A stretch of DNA of 64,000 bases from Methylocapsa sp. D3K7 (GTDB lineage Bacteria; Pseudomonadota; Alphaproteobacteria; Rhizobiales; Beijerinckiaceae): positions 2,356,001-2,420,000 of the forward strand of contig NZ_CP123229.1 in assembly GCF_029855125.1 (NCBI RefSeq), given 5' to 3'. The notes under the pieces are model-generated. The model searched no databases. It was not told the DNA's origin and saw only the letters and a program-made list of their open reading frames with translations. The position numbers and the translations under genes are program-made. This document shows, in pieces, positions 9,361-18,696 of this stretch. Position 1 is the first letter of the stretch, and every line of letters starts with the position of its first letter.

Positions 9361-9545
9361 GGTTTTCTCCGTTGCCATAGCAGGGGAATCGGAGCCGTGC
9401 GACCGCTTGTCAATTGCATCAAATTTCAAACTGAGACACTATCCGTGAAAGATTTCTTGCGCCCATTCTCAAACCCCGCAATGCCTGCTGTAGCGGTCAC
9501 CAGTCCCACCAACCCAACTCATCGCGTTGGTGGGAACCGGCTTAT

Positions 9546-10193
9546 TCAGCTGACGGAGATGTCGTTTTCCACAGAGGTCGTGCCGGGTGCGGCCCAGGCG
9601 GTGTAGCCCGCCTCGTCCCGTTCGTACCAGGATTCTACTGTCCCTGTCAGTGTCACTTTCCCACCCCGCGCGGTCACGTTGATTGTCGCAGGGTCGAACC
9701 ACGACCGGTCCAGTGCGACCATGATATCGTCCCTAATCTTTGACGTATTCGGCTTCGGCTTGATGATGATTTCGTTGGAGACGCCAACGACGCCCCAAAG
9801 TCCGCCAACATCATCTGCGGCAGCCTCTTGCTGGTAGTGCCAATCGACTTCGCCGGTGAGGGTGACCCAGCCTTTTTCCACTTTCACCTTGACGGCGTCT
9901 TTTGGAACGCTCGAGTCCCATTTCAAACGATTGACCGCCGCAGAAGCAATTTCCTCGTCGCCATGCTTTACGTTGAAGGGTAGCCGAACCTCGAGTTCCT
10001 CGACGACCGCCTTGACGTCCTTAACCCGGCGCGTAGCCTTCTCTGCCGCAAACTTCTCCGAATAGCTCTCGACGTGACCCATGAGAGCCACCACGCCATC
10101 TTTCGCGGTAACACCGATGTGAGCCTCATTTACACTCGGCTCCCACTTCAGCTCGTCAAGCGCGGCCTGTTTCAGCTGCTTGTCATCAGACAT
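9546..10193 (-). CDS. Triple BON-domain protein
   Basis: A 215-residue protein made of three consecutive BON modules (about 1-70, 75-145, 150-215). Each ends in a VxLxGxV strand pattern: GVVALMGHVESY, GWVTLTGEVDWHYQ and GKVTLTGTVESWYE. BON domains bind phospholipids and occur in OsmY-like envelope stress proteins. No signal peptide is visible, so it may be cytoplasmic or peripherally membrane bound. The start at 10193 follows GGGAGAAAACA. It lies between small stress genes and a broken PPK2 gene. A longer frame to 10400 lacks a ribosome site. Confidence 0.85.
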   Translation of the reverse strand: MSDDKQLKQAALDELKWEPSVNEAHIGVTAKDGVVALMGHVESYSEKFAAEKATRRVKDVKAVVEELEVRLPFNVKHGDEEIASAAVNRLKWDSSVPKDAVKVKVEKGWVTLTGEVDWHYQQEAAADDVGGLWGVVGVSNEIIIKPKPNTSKIRDDIMVALDRSWFDPATINVTARGGKVTLTGTVESWYERDEAGYTAWAAPGTTSVENDISVS

Positions 10194-10455
10194 TGTTTTC
10201 TCCCGGTTTGATATAGAACTTAGGACGCCGAGAAGGATATCGGCTGGCGACCGTGCGGGGTAGGCTCGGAAACTACTCAACGGGGCCGATGACGATTGGC
10301 GCCCGACATGAGCTGCCGCTTCCCGCAGCAGCCGATAAGGGAAGCTTTGGATATTGCGTATATGGATATCAGTGCATGCGGCCTTTGGTGATCGCACCAC
10401 CGCCTCACGGGCCTTTTGCCGAGCCGACAGTTGATCGGCTCTCGGGCGTCATTTC

Positions 10456-11171
10456 TCAATTTGTGAGCTGCTTGCGGATTTCCAGCAATTCTTGACGGCG
10501 CTCGTCGGTCGTCTGTGGATAGCTCATCCCAAGACCTTGGAGTGTATCAAGGAAGATTTGGGATACGATCAGCCGGGCATTCTCTTTGTCGTCAGCGGGA
10601 ACGACATACCAAGGCGCGTCCCGAGTGCTTGTCGCGCTGAGGCATTCCTCATACGCCTTTATATAGTGCTTCCAGTATTTCCGCTCCGCGATGTCCGCAA
10701 GGCTGAACTTCCAGTTCTTCTCCGGCTCGTCGATACGCGCCAGGAAACGCTTGCGCTGCTCTTCCTTCGAGAGGTGGAGGTAGAATTTCACGATGCGAGT
10801 TCCGTTGACATGGAGATGTCTTTCCAAATTCGCGATCGAACGATACCAGTCGTGCCAGATCGCCTTGTCGTCGTCTGGCACGTCCGGGATGGCTTCGCTG
10901 TGGAGAATCTCGGGATGTACTCGGACGATCAACACCTCCTCGTAATAGGATCGCTTGATGATGCCGATCCGCCCGCGCTCCGGTAGATCACGAGTGGTGC
11001 GCCAGAGAAAATCGTGTTGCAGTTCGGTACGACTCGGATGTTTGAAGCTGAAGATCTGGTAGCCTTGTGGATCGACTTATACACAGGCTCCACTTTGGTC
11101 GGCCACTTCCCAAGATCATCTTCGTCGGCTTCCTTCACGCAAAAGTCTTTTGAATTAATTATCATTTCCAT
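10456..11171 (-). pseudogene. ppk2: Polyphosphate kinase 2, Walker A segment deleted
   Basis: PPK2 enzymes transfer phosphate between polyphosphate and nucleotides. The N-terminal frame (from ATG 11171) reads [14 protein letters not shown], then shifts directly into frame with [42 protein letters not shown] and a normal C-terminus. About 55 residues that should lie between, including the Walker A loop, are missing, and the join also changes frame (a TAA immediately precedes the GTC codon). The product would be inactive. It sits beside the proton-ATPase operon. Confidence 0.8.
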
Positions 11172-11290
11172 CCTTTCGGCGGTGATGGCCGCATGGTTAG
11201 GGTCGGTACATTTGAAAGTCTCCTCCTTCTAAACCTGCCGGTCTGCATGGACCCGTCCGAAAGCCTTCTCGGGTCTGCCGCGTCTATAAT

Positions 11291-14200
11291 TCACTGGGTT
11301 ACTCGGCTGCCGCTTTCGCTGACAATCAGATCATCACCTGGCTTCAGGTCGCCTTTTACAATTTCCGTGAAGGCGCCGTCCTGGAGACCGAGTTGGACTG
11401 GAACTGCTGTCGGTCTTCCCTCGCGCAGGATCCAGACCTGCTGCCAGTCGTTCAGCGGCGTCCTGGCGCCGGAGTTGCCATTCGGAGCTGCGCGGCCAGC
11501 GGGCGAATAGCGCAGCGCCTGATCCGGCGCGCGAAGAACGGCGTCGTGTCTGTCGAGGACGATCTTGATCGTCGCTGTCATGCCTGGTTCGAGCAACAGT
11601 TCCGGATTTGACGCCGTGATGACGACGTCACTGGCTAAGATGTTCTGGATAGTCTGCGGCGATGGGCCAATTTTCGTCACCTCGCCGATAAAAGGACGCT
11701 TTGGGACAGACTCGACCGTGAATGAGGCTTTGTCGCCGAGTTTAATTTCGTCAATGTCGTTCTTACTGACATTGGCGTCGACACGAATGACGGTGAGATC
11801 CGCTGCGATGAGGAAGAGCGGCGCCGTCTCTGAGCCCGCAAGGACTGTCTCGCCTATTACGGCGTTGCGCGAGACCACTGGCCCATCAATCGGCGAAACG
11901 ATATTGGTATAGCCGAGGTTAATCTCGCCGGCATGAAGCGCCGCTTCAAGCTCTGCGACCATTGAATCGTCAAGTTTAGTCTGCGTCTGCGCCTGCTCAT
12001 AGGCCCTGCGCGACTTGTCGAGTGCTTTCAGGGAAATAGCCCGGCGCTTCGATCGAGCCTCATGGTGTTCGAAGGCCGCTTTCGCGTAGGCGAGATCCCT
12101 TTTCTCCTTTTCGAGACGATCCTCGGCTGCCGCCAGATCGGCGTTGGCCTGATTCACCACGGTTTCATAGGGGCGCGGGTCGATTTTCGCGCAGATCTGG
12201 CCCGTCTTCACTTTCGTGTTGGCGGCGCAATGAAGCGCCTGAATCACGCCGGACACGCGAGCGCTTACCGGCACAGTCGCGATAGGGACGACGACGCCGC
12301 TTGCGGTCACGCTGCGGATAATTGAGCCAAGTTCGATCTTCTGGGTCGCGTAGTGAACGGTGGCAGTGCGATGAGTCGCCCAATAGAACCAGCCACCGCC
12401 GCCGCCGAAAGTCAGAGCGACGAGGGCGACGGCGGCGGCCGGTATTCGCCAATGGGCAGAGACCCAACCGACAGCCGCCTGATCTGCCATCGCCCCTGGT
12501 TGAATCTGTCCGAGTTCGGGCGATCCGGCCGCCACGCGCGGATGTCTCGCTTCGATCCAAGCCCGACCGGCTCGTGTCCTTACTGAACCGGCTTTGACTG
12601 GATCGAGAATCTGATAGGCGAGCAATTTCACACGGTCGTTCACGAGGAACCAAGCGACGGCATACCCCCAAACGAACAGTGACCAACCCCAGCCGAGGGG
12701 TGTCATAAACAGCCCATAAACCGCGATCAGAGTCGCCAGTACTTGCGTACCGAGCACCGCTACCCAAAGAACCCGAGCGGGACGTATGGACCAGAATGGG
12801 CCGCGCGTGCGGGTCAAAAAGATAGTTAGATGTCCAGCCACCGACAGCTTCAGATACATCAGCGTCTGGATGTGTGCGCGGTCGAGCCGGAATACGCGCT
12901 CGCCAAGATAAAACAGGCCAAACGCGGACACGACCCCGACGACGCCCAGCACCGTTGCGATCCCCAGCACCAGGCGCATATTCCAGGCCTCTGGCTGATT
13001 TTTGTAATGAACGTTGTCATAGGCAATGGACAGGATGGCGCCGTCGTTGAGCAACGCCAGCATCACGATCATCACCGCCGTCAGCGGATAAAAGTTAAAG
13101 ATCAGAATGGACAGAGTCATGAACAGAAGCACGCGCAGCGTCTCGGCGATGCGGTAGATCGCGTAGCTGTTCATCCGCTGGAAAATCTTCCGGCTCTCCT
13201 TGATCGCGTCAATAATGACCGACAGTCCGGGCGTCATCAGCACGATGGCTGCCGCTGCGCGCGCCGCGTCCGTCGCGCCGGAAACGGCAATACCGCAGTC
13301 GGCTTTCTTCAGCGCGGGGGCATCATTCACCCCGTCGCCGGTCATGCCGACGATGTGGCCGCCTTGCTGCAGGACATCGACAATGTGGAATTTGTGTTCG
13401 GGGAATACCTGGGCAAAGCCATCCGCCTTCTCGATCGATTCCGCCAGCGCCGCCGTCTCGTGACGGTTCGTGTCGCCAAAGCCGCTTGCGTCGAGGATAT
13501 TCGCGCCCATCCCTAGTTTCTTGGCGGTTTCCCGGGCAATGGCCAGTGCGTCACCGGTAACCATCTTGACGAAAACGCCCATCTGCCGCGCGGTCGCGAT
13601 GGTCGCCTTGGCATCGCCCCGTGGCGGATCGAACAGAGGTAACACACCGAGAAACTGCCATTTGCCGTCTCCCTCGGCCCGCGCCACGCCCAAGGAACGA
13701 AAGCCGCGCGCCGCGAAGTCATTGACAGCTTTCTCGGCAGCGGACTTCACCTGTGCGGCATTGGCCGATAGCTTCAAGATCACCTGCGGCGCGCCCTTGG
13801 CGACCTTGAACTCCTTTCCGTCCACGTCTTTCACGGTGGCTTCGGTGCGTTTATGCACGGGATCGAACGGCTGGAAATGTATAACCTCGTAGCCCTTCAA
13901 GGCCTGATCATTTTTCAGGCCGCCCAGCACGGCCAAGTCGATGGTGTCTTTATTGTCTGCACGCGACGCGAGAGCGGCATTCAGGATGACTTGATCGGCA
14001 GGCATATCGTTGACGCTGAACGGATCGCCCAGCGTCAACTTGTTCTGGGTCAGCGTGCCCGTCTTGTCCGAGCACAGTATGTCCACACCGGCGAGTTCCT
14101 CGATGGCCGACAACCGGGTCACAATCGCCTCTTTTTTGGCGAGGAGGCGTGCCCCGACCGCCATGGTCACTGAGAGCACCGTGGGCATCGCTACGGGGAT

Positions 14201-15061
14201 TGCGGCCACGGTCAGCACCAAGGCGAACTGCAGTGTTGTGAGAACGGGGTCGCCGCGGAAGATCGCCACGGCAATAATCACCGCCACCAGAAGCACCGCG
14301 AGAATGATCAGATAATTGCCAATCTTCAGCACAGCACGTTGAAAATGACTGACTGTGTGCGCCTCCTGCACTAGTTGCGCTGTCTTGCCGAAGTAGGTGT
14401 TCGCACCCGTGGCGTAGACCAGCGCGCCGATTTCACCCTGACGAATGATCGAACCGGAAAACACGGCATCGCTCGACTTGCGCGTGGCAGGCAATGACTC
14501 TCCCGTCAGAGCCGACTGATCCACTTCCACCGGATCGCCTTCTAGCAAGCGCGCATCCGCCGGAACGATGTCGCCCAGGTGCAATTGGATGACGTCGCCC
14601 GGCACCAAATCACGCGCTGCCGGGTTGATCCACTTCCCATCCCGTTTCACCGTCGCCTTAATCGCCAGCTTTGCCTTCAGAGCAGCGATGGCGTTGCCTG
14701 CCTGGTGTTCCTCCCAGAATCCGACGACAGCGTTGGCCAGAAGCAGAAGGAGAATGATGACAAAATCCGGCCAATGCCGGGCTACCGCCGAAAGGAGCAC
14801 GGCCGCTTCGATTATCCACGGGATAGGACCCCAAAAATAGGTGAGGAATTTCAGAAACGGATTGGTCTTTTTATCTTCAATCTCGTTGGGCCCATATTGG
14901 GTCAGGCGCTTCTGCACCTCGGCTTGACTGAGGCCGTCCGCAGACGAACCCAACTCTTTCTCCACGTCTGGCATGGGCAAGGATTTTAGGTCATGGTTTC
15001 CATCCAGGTTCGATTCCCGCTTGGATATGGGAGCCTTGGTCTGGTTCGCATTGCGTTCCAT
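11291..15061 (-). CDS. Plasma-membrane-type H+ P-type ATPase fused to a HlyD/MacA-like adaptor
   Basis: One frame of 1256 codons. Residues 1 to about 835 form a P3A-type H+-ATPase: TGES at 186-189, phosphorylation site DKTGTLT with Asp332, hinge MTGDGVNDAP at 573-582, and multiple membrane helices. After a roughly 40-residue linker comes another helix (about 875-895) and then a periplasmic adaptor with ASGVVVPIATVPVSARVSG, a coiled-coil hairpin and GYTNIVSPIDGPVVSRNA. No ABC or RND partner is adjacent. ATG 15061 starts the normal ATPase N-terminus; the frame is open to 15463. An internal ATG at 12490 after CCAGGGGCG could yield a separate 399-residue adaptor. A lost stop or small indel could also explain the join. 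Confidence 0.8.
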   Translation of the reverse strand: MERNANQTKAPISKRESNLDGNHDLKSLPMPDVEKELGSSADGLSQAEVQKRLTQYGPNEIEDKKTNPFLKFLTYFWGPIPWIIEAAVLLSAVARHWPDFVIILLLLLANAVVGFWEEHQAGNAIAALKAKLAIKATVKRDGKWINPAARDLVPGDVIQLHLGDIVPADARLLEGDPVEVDQSALTGESLPATRKSSDAVFSGSIIRQGEIGALVYATGANTYFGKTAQLVQEAHTVSHFQRAVLKIGNYLIILAVLLVAVIIAVAIFRGDPVLTTLQFALVLTVAAIPVAMPTVLSVTMAVGARLLAKKEAIVTRLSAIEELAGVDILCSDKTGTLTQNKLTLGDPFSVNDMPADQVILNAALASRADNKDTIDLAVLGGLKNDQALKGYEVIHFQPFDPVHKRTEATVKDVDGKEFKVAKGAPQVILKLSANAAQVKSAAEKAVNDFAARGFRSLGVARAEGDGKWQFLGVLPLFDPPRGDAKATIATARQMGVFVKMVTGDALAIARETAKKLGMGANILDASGFGDTNRHETAALAESIEKADGFAQVFPEHKFHIVDVLQQGGHIVGMTGDGVNDAPALKKADCGIAVSGATDAARAAAAIVLMTPGLSVIIDAIKESRKIFQRMNSYAIYRIAETLRVLLFMTLSILIFNFYPLTAVMIVMLALLNDGAILSIAYDNVHYKNQPEAWNMRLVLGIATVLGVVGVVSAFGLFYLGERVFRLDRAHIQTLMYLKLSVAGHLTIFLTRTRGPFWSIRPARVLWVAVLGTQVLATLIAVYGLFMTPLGWGWSLFVWGYAVAWFLVNDRVKLLAYQILDPVKAGSVRTRAGRAWIEARHPRVAAGSPELGQIQPGAMADQAAVGWVSAHWRIPAAAVALVALTFGGGGGWFYWATHRTATVHYATQKIELGSIIRSVTASGVVVPIATVPVSARVSGVIQALHCAANTKVKTGQICAKIDPRPYETVVNQANADLAAAEDRLEKEKRDLAYAKAAFEHHEARSKRRAISLKALDKSRRAYEQAQTQTKLDDSMVAELEAALHAGEINLGYTNIVSPIDGPVVSRNAVIGETVLAGSETAPLFLIAADLTVIRVDANVSKNDIDEIKLGDKASFTVESVPKRPFIGEVTKIGPSPQTIQNILASDVVITASNPELLLEPGMTATIKIVLDRHDAVLRAPDQALRYSPAGRAAPNGNSGARTPLNDWQQVWILREGRPTAVPVQLGLQDGAFTEIVKGDLKPGDDLIVSESGSRVTQ

Positions 15062-15305
15062 GGCAGCTGTCCCGTCTGTTGATGATCTGCCCGATGCCAC
15101 AACCAAACTTACGTTCTCACCGTTTGTTGCGTCGCGAGCAGCCCGGGCTGTGGAGACTTCGTAGGGCCGTGCTTGCCCAGCGACCTTGCTCTGAATGGTT
15201 GCGGCCAGCACAGGACACGACTTCCGGCGGCAAGGGTTTGTTGGTGCGGGGCCTATGGAGCAGCCCGAGGCAGCGTCGTCGTCAAACGGCGCATTGAGAC
15301 TCCTC

Positions 15306-16088
15306 TTATGCGATCGCGTGTTGCCCGCCATCCACGGGAATGATCGTGCCGGTGATGCGGCGTGCGCCATCGCTGACCAAGAACGCAGCCAGAGCGCCGA
15401 CGTCATCGACGTCCACCAACTGGTGCTCGGGAGCAGCGGCGGCCTCCGCCGCCAGCAGTTCATCGAAGCGGTCGATCCCGCTAGCGGCTCGGGTACGGAT
15501 AGCCCCAGGAGAGATCGCGTTGGCGCGGATCCCTTTTGGTCCTAGTTCGGCGGCCGTGTAGCGCACCGCGCTTTCCAGCGCCGCCTTCACCGGACCCATC
15601 AGGTTGTAATGCGCGACCACTCGTTCCGAACCATAGAAAGTCACAGTCAGCAACGAGCCTCCAGCCGTCATCAGCGGCTCGGCCAAATGCACCATGCGTA
15701 GGAAGGAATGGCAGGACACGTCCATGGCCAGAGCGAACCCTGCGGCAGTGCAATCCACCACGCGGCCGTGCAGATCGTCTGCGGGTGCGAAAGCGATGGC
15801 ATGCAACAGAAAGTCCAATTGGCCCCATTCTGTGCGTATCCGCTCGAATACCGCATCCAATTGACCAGGGATGCGCACATCGCAGGGCAGCAGCAATTTG
15901 CAGCCCAGGGAGTCGGTGACCGGACGGACATACGGCAGCGCTTTGTCGTTCAGGTAGGTTGCCGCGAGGTTGGCGCCTGCAGCGAAGAACGCGCGCGCAC
16001 AGCCAGCGGCGATGCTGGCCTCATTGGCAATGCCGACGACGAGCCCGCGCTTGCCGGCCAGGCTGGTTGCAAGGGGAAGATGCATCAA
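15306..16088 (-). CDS. fabI: Enoyl-[acyl-carrier-protein] reductase, FabI type
   Basis: A 260-residue SDR-fold enoyl-ACP reductase using NAD(P)H. The cofactor loop is GIANEASIAAG, the FabI-specific G-x5-SIA pattern. The catalytic pair is YNLMGPVK (Tyr-x6-Lys), and NAISPGAIRTRAASGI follows. The C-terminus TGTIIPVDGGQHAIA is typical of the family. It lies 12 bp after ackA on the same strand and is probably a second, cluster-specific FabI rather than the housekeeping one (inference). Such FabI copies often accompany AckA, Pta-type proteins and PhaC in proteobacterial clusters. Confidence 0.85.
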   Translation of the reverse strand: MMHLPLATSLAGKRGLVVGIANEASIAAGCARAFFAAGANLAATYLNDKALPYVRPVTDSLGCKLLLPCDVRIPGQLDAVFERIRTEWGQLDFLLHAIAFAPADDLHGRVVDCTAAGFALAMDVSCHSFLRMVHLAEPLMTAGGSLLTVTFYGSERVVAHYNLMGPVKAALESAVRYTAAELGPKGIRANAISPGAIRTRAASGIDRFDELLAAEAAAAPEHQLVDVDDVGALAAFLVSDGARRITGTIIPVDGGQHAIA

Positions 16089-16100
16089 AGATGACTCCTG

Positions 16101-17294
16101 TCAGTTATGTTCTTGGTCGTTAAGGGTCGTCTGCGTGTGGCGTGCGATCATCACTTCCTCATCCGTCGCGATGACTCGTACTTCGACTGTACTGTTCGGA
16201 GTGCTGATATGAGAGGTGCCGGCCGCATTGGCGGCACTGTCTAGGCGAAGGCCAAGCCAGGATAGGCGAGCGCATACGGACGCCCGGATCTCAGGTGAAT
16301 GCTCGCCGATGCCGGCGGTGAAGACCAGACCGTCCAGCCCACCCAACGCACTGACCAGCGCGCCTGCTTCAATGGCAATGCGATAGGTGAACAGTTCGAT
16401 CGCGTCGCGCGCGTGCGGATTGTTGCTTGCGAGCAAAACGCGGACGTCGCCGCTGATGCCGGATACGCCGAGCAGACCGGATCGGTGGTAGAGCATGTCT
16501 TCGATATCGGCGAAACTGTGCCCCTGGCGGCCAAGATAGAGAATCACGCCGGGATCAAGGCTGCCACAGCGGGTTGCCATGACCAGCCCGTCAAGCGCAC
16601 TGAAGCCAGTGGTCGTGGCGATACTGACGCCGTCCTTGAGCGCACAGAGGCTGGCGCCGGAGCCGAGATGCGCGGCGATCACACGGCCTCGCGCCAGGGC
16701 AGGAGACCGCTGCATCAGACAGCTAGCGATGTATTCGTAAGACAGGCCGTGAAAGCCGTAGCGGCGAACGCCTGCCGCCGACACTGCTCGCGGAAGGGCG
16801 AATCGCGCAGCCACCGGCGGCAGTGTGTGGTGGAACGCGGTGTCAAAACAGGCGACCTGCTTGAGCGATGGCCGGGCGGCGGCGATCGCATGCATCGGAG
16901 CGAGGTTGTCGGGCATATGCAGTGGATCGAGCGGCGTCAGGGCCTCAAGTGCCGCCAGTAGCGCGGGTGTGACGACTTCGGGGGCGATATGGTCCGCACC
17001 GCCGTGAACGACACGGTGGCCGACAGCGGCTAGCCCATCGCGACCAATATGAGTGTCGGCAAATTCCAGCAATGTGTCGAGGGCGACGGCGAACGGAAGC
17101 GTGGTACCTGCCGGCCAGTGTCTCTCGGCCAATAGGGAACCGGCGGCGTCACGCGCGAGAAGGTGAGGCGCTGCATCTAAATCCTCGATCTCACCGCGTG
17201 CGGTGGCTTCTAAGCTGGTGGTGCCGTCGAATATCGCGAATTTCAGGCTGGACGAACCGGCGTTCAACGTGAGGATTGATCCAGTCACGCTCAT
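16101..17294 (-). CDS. ackA: Acetate kinase
   Basis: A 397-residue enzyme converting acetyl phosphate and ADP to acetate and ATP. Signatures seen: the N-terminal LTLNAGSSSLKFAIF phosphate motif, GHRVVHGG, CFDTAFHHTLP, RRYGFHGLSYEYI, HLGSGASLCAL and the long MATRCGSLDPGVILYL motif. The length is standard. The start overlaps the stop of the upstream MaoC-Pta gene by four bases, indicating translational coupling. Together they form the acetyl-CoA to acetate/ATP branch. Confidence 0.95.
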   Translation of the reverse strand: MSVTGSILTLNAGSSSLKFAIFDGTTSLEATARGEIEDLDAAPHLLARDAAGSLLAERHWPAGTTLPFAVALDTLLEFADTHIGRDGLAAVGHRVVHGGADHIAPEVVTPALLAALEALTPLDPLHMPDNLAPMHAIAAARPSLKQVACFDTAFHHTLPPVAARFALPRAVSAAGVRRYGFHGLSYEYIASCLMQRSPALARGRVIAAHLGSGASLCALKDGVSIATTTGFSALDGLVMATRCGSLDPGVILYLGRQGHSFADIEDMLYHRSGLLGVSGISGDVRVLLASNNPHARDAIELFTYRIAIEAGALVSALGGLDGLVFTAGIGEHSPEIRASVCARLSWLGLRLDSAANAAGTSHISTPNSTVEVRVIATDEEVMIARHTQTTLNDQEHN

Positions 17295-18691
17295 CCACGG
17301 CCTACCCGAGCCAGCAGCACCCCCAACGCGCAGGACGCCAGGCGGGTGCTCGCGCTGTCGGCGCGGCTGCTCAGGATGATCGGCACACGAGCGCCCAGCA
17401 CCACGCCGGCTGCCTCCGCCCCGGAGAGAAAGGTGAGCTGCTTGGCCAGCATATTGCCAGCTTCGAGATCGGGAACCACCAGAATGTCCGCCCGGCCGGC
17501 AACTTGCGAGACGATGCGCTTCTCTGCAGCGGCCGCCTCATTGATCGCGTTGTCAAAGCCGAGCGGGCCATCCAGCAGGCCTCCGGTGATCTGCCCACGC
17601 TCGGCCATCTTGCACAGCGCCGCGGCATCGAGCGTCGAGGGCAGCCGGTCGCTGACGGTCTCCACCGCGGCGAGAATGGCCACGCGGGGTTGCGTAATGC
17701 CCATGACATGAGCGAAGTCGATCGCGTTCTGCACGATGCCGACCTTCTCTCTCAGCGTCGGCGCAATGTTGATGGCTACGTCCGTCAGCAGCAAGGGTCG
17801 TGGATAGTCCGGGATGTCCATCAGATAGGCATGACTGATATGCCGCGCCGTGCGCAGGCCGGTCTGCGAAGCGACGACCTCATGCATCAGCTCCTGGGTG
17901 TGCAGATCGCCCTTCATCAGCAGTGCGACTTCGCCGGAGCGGGCAAGCGCGACCGCTTGGGCCGCAGCGGCGCTGCCGTCATGTGCATCAATCAGGCGGA
18001 CAGCGGAAATGTCCACCCCTGCCGCCGTGGCGACCTCCTGGATGCGTGCCGCCGGCCCGATCAGGATCGGCACGATCAGCCCCGCCCTTGCCGCGTCGAG
18101 GGCGGCCAGCAACGAGGCGGTATCGACCGGATGCACAACCGCCGTCACCACCGGGGCACCGCCAGCGGCGCGGGCCAGGATAGCGGTCGTGCCATCGTGA
18201 CGGCCAACCCGCACATAGGGCAGCGTGACACGCTTACGTCGAACCTTCACGTTTGGCGCCCGCGTGAAGGCGGTCCCGGTGATTACGGATTCGCCGTGCT
18301 GGTTGGCGCACACGCAGTCAAGCGTTACGTCACCTTTTTCCGGCTTCTTCTCGCGCACCGTCACTGTCGCAGTGATGGTGTCGCCAATAGAAACCGGACG
18401 GCGGAAGCGCAGATTCTGGCCGAGATAGATCGTCCCCGGACCCGGCAGCTTGGTGCCGAGTACGGCGGAAATCAGCCCCGCCCCCCACATGCCTTGGATG
18501 ATGATATGGTGGAACATGTCCGTTTCGGCGTAGGCGGGATCGACATGCGCAGGGTTCACGTCGCCTGTGACGGTCGCGAAGAGGTCGATGTCGCGCTGTG
18601 TTACGGTGTGCGACGAGCTGGCCGTCTCGCCGAGCGTCAGTTCGTCGAAGGTCCGGTTCTCGATGTAAGCGTCAGCGGCTTTGTCCAACAT
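17291..18691 (-). CDS. Bifunctional MaoC-like enoyl-CoA hydratase / phosphate acetyltransferase
   Basis: A 467-residue two-domain protein. Residues 1 to about 150 form a MaoC hot-dog domain with the hydratase-type segment DLFATVTGDVNPAHVDPAYA and HHIIIQGMWGAGLIS. Residues from about 155 resemble phosphate acetyl/butyryltransferase (VGRHDGTTAILARA, LMKGDLHTQELMHEVV, GPLGFDNAINEAAA). The reactions would be hydration of enoyl-CoA and acyl-CoA + Pi to acyl phosphate. ATG 18691 lies 5 bp past the phaC stop; a longer frame to 18856 would overlap phaC. It is coupled to ackA. Confidence 0.9.
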   Translation of the reverse strand: MLDKAADAYIENRTFDELTLGETASSSHTVTQRDIDLFATVTGDVNPAHVDPAYAETDMFHHIIIQGMWGAGLISAVLGTKLPGPGTIYLGQNLRFRRPVSIGDTITATVTVREKKPEKGDVTLDCVCANQHGESVITGTAFTRAPNVKVRRKRVTLPYVRVGRHDGTTAILARAAGGAPVVTAVVHPVDTASLLAALDAARAGLIVPILIGPAARIQEVATAAGVDISAVRLIDAHDGSAAAAQAVALARSGEVALLMKGDLHTQELMHEVVASQTGLRTARHISHAYLMDIPDYPRPLLLTDVAINIAPTLREKVGIVQNAIDFAHVMGITQPRVAILAAVETVSDRLPSTLDAAALCKMAERGQITGGLLDGPLGFDNAINEAAAAEKRIVSQVAGRADILVVPDLEAGNMLAKQLTFLSGAEAAGVVLGARVPIILSSRADSASTRLASCALGVLLARVGRG

Positions 18692-18696
18692 CGCGG

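Noticed and set aside
12830..13516. 228-codon plus-strand frame with His/Gln-rich content
   Set aside because: It is the antisense shadow of the ATPase gene.
15062..15463. 134-residue N-terminal extension of the ATPase fusion
   Set aside because: It overlaps the end of fabI and has no homology; ATG 15061 gives the expected ATPase N-terminus.
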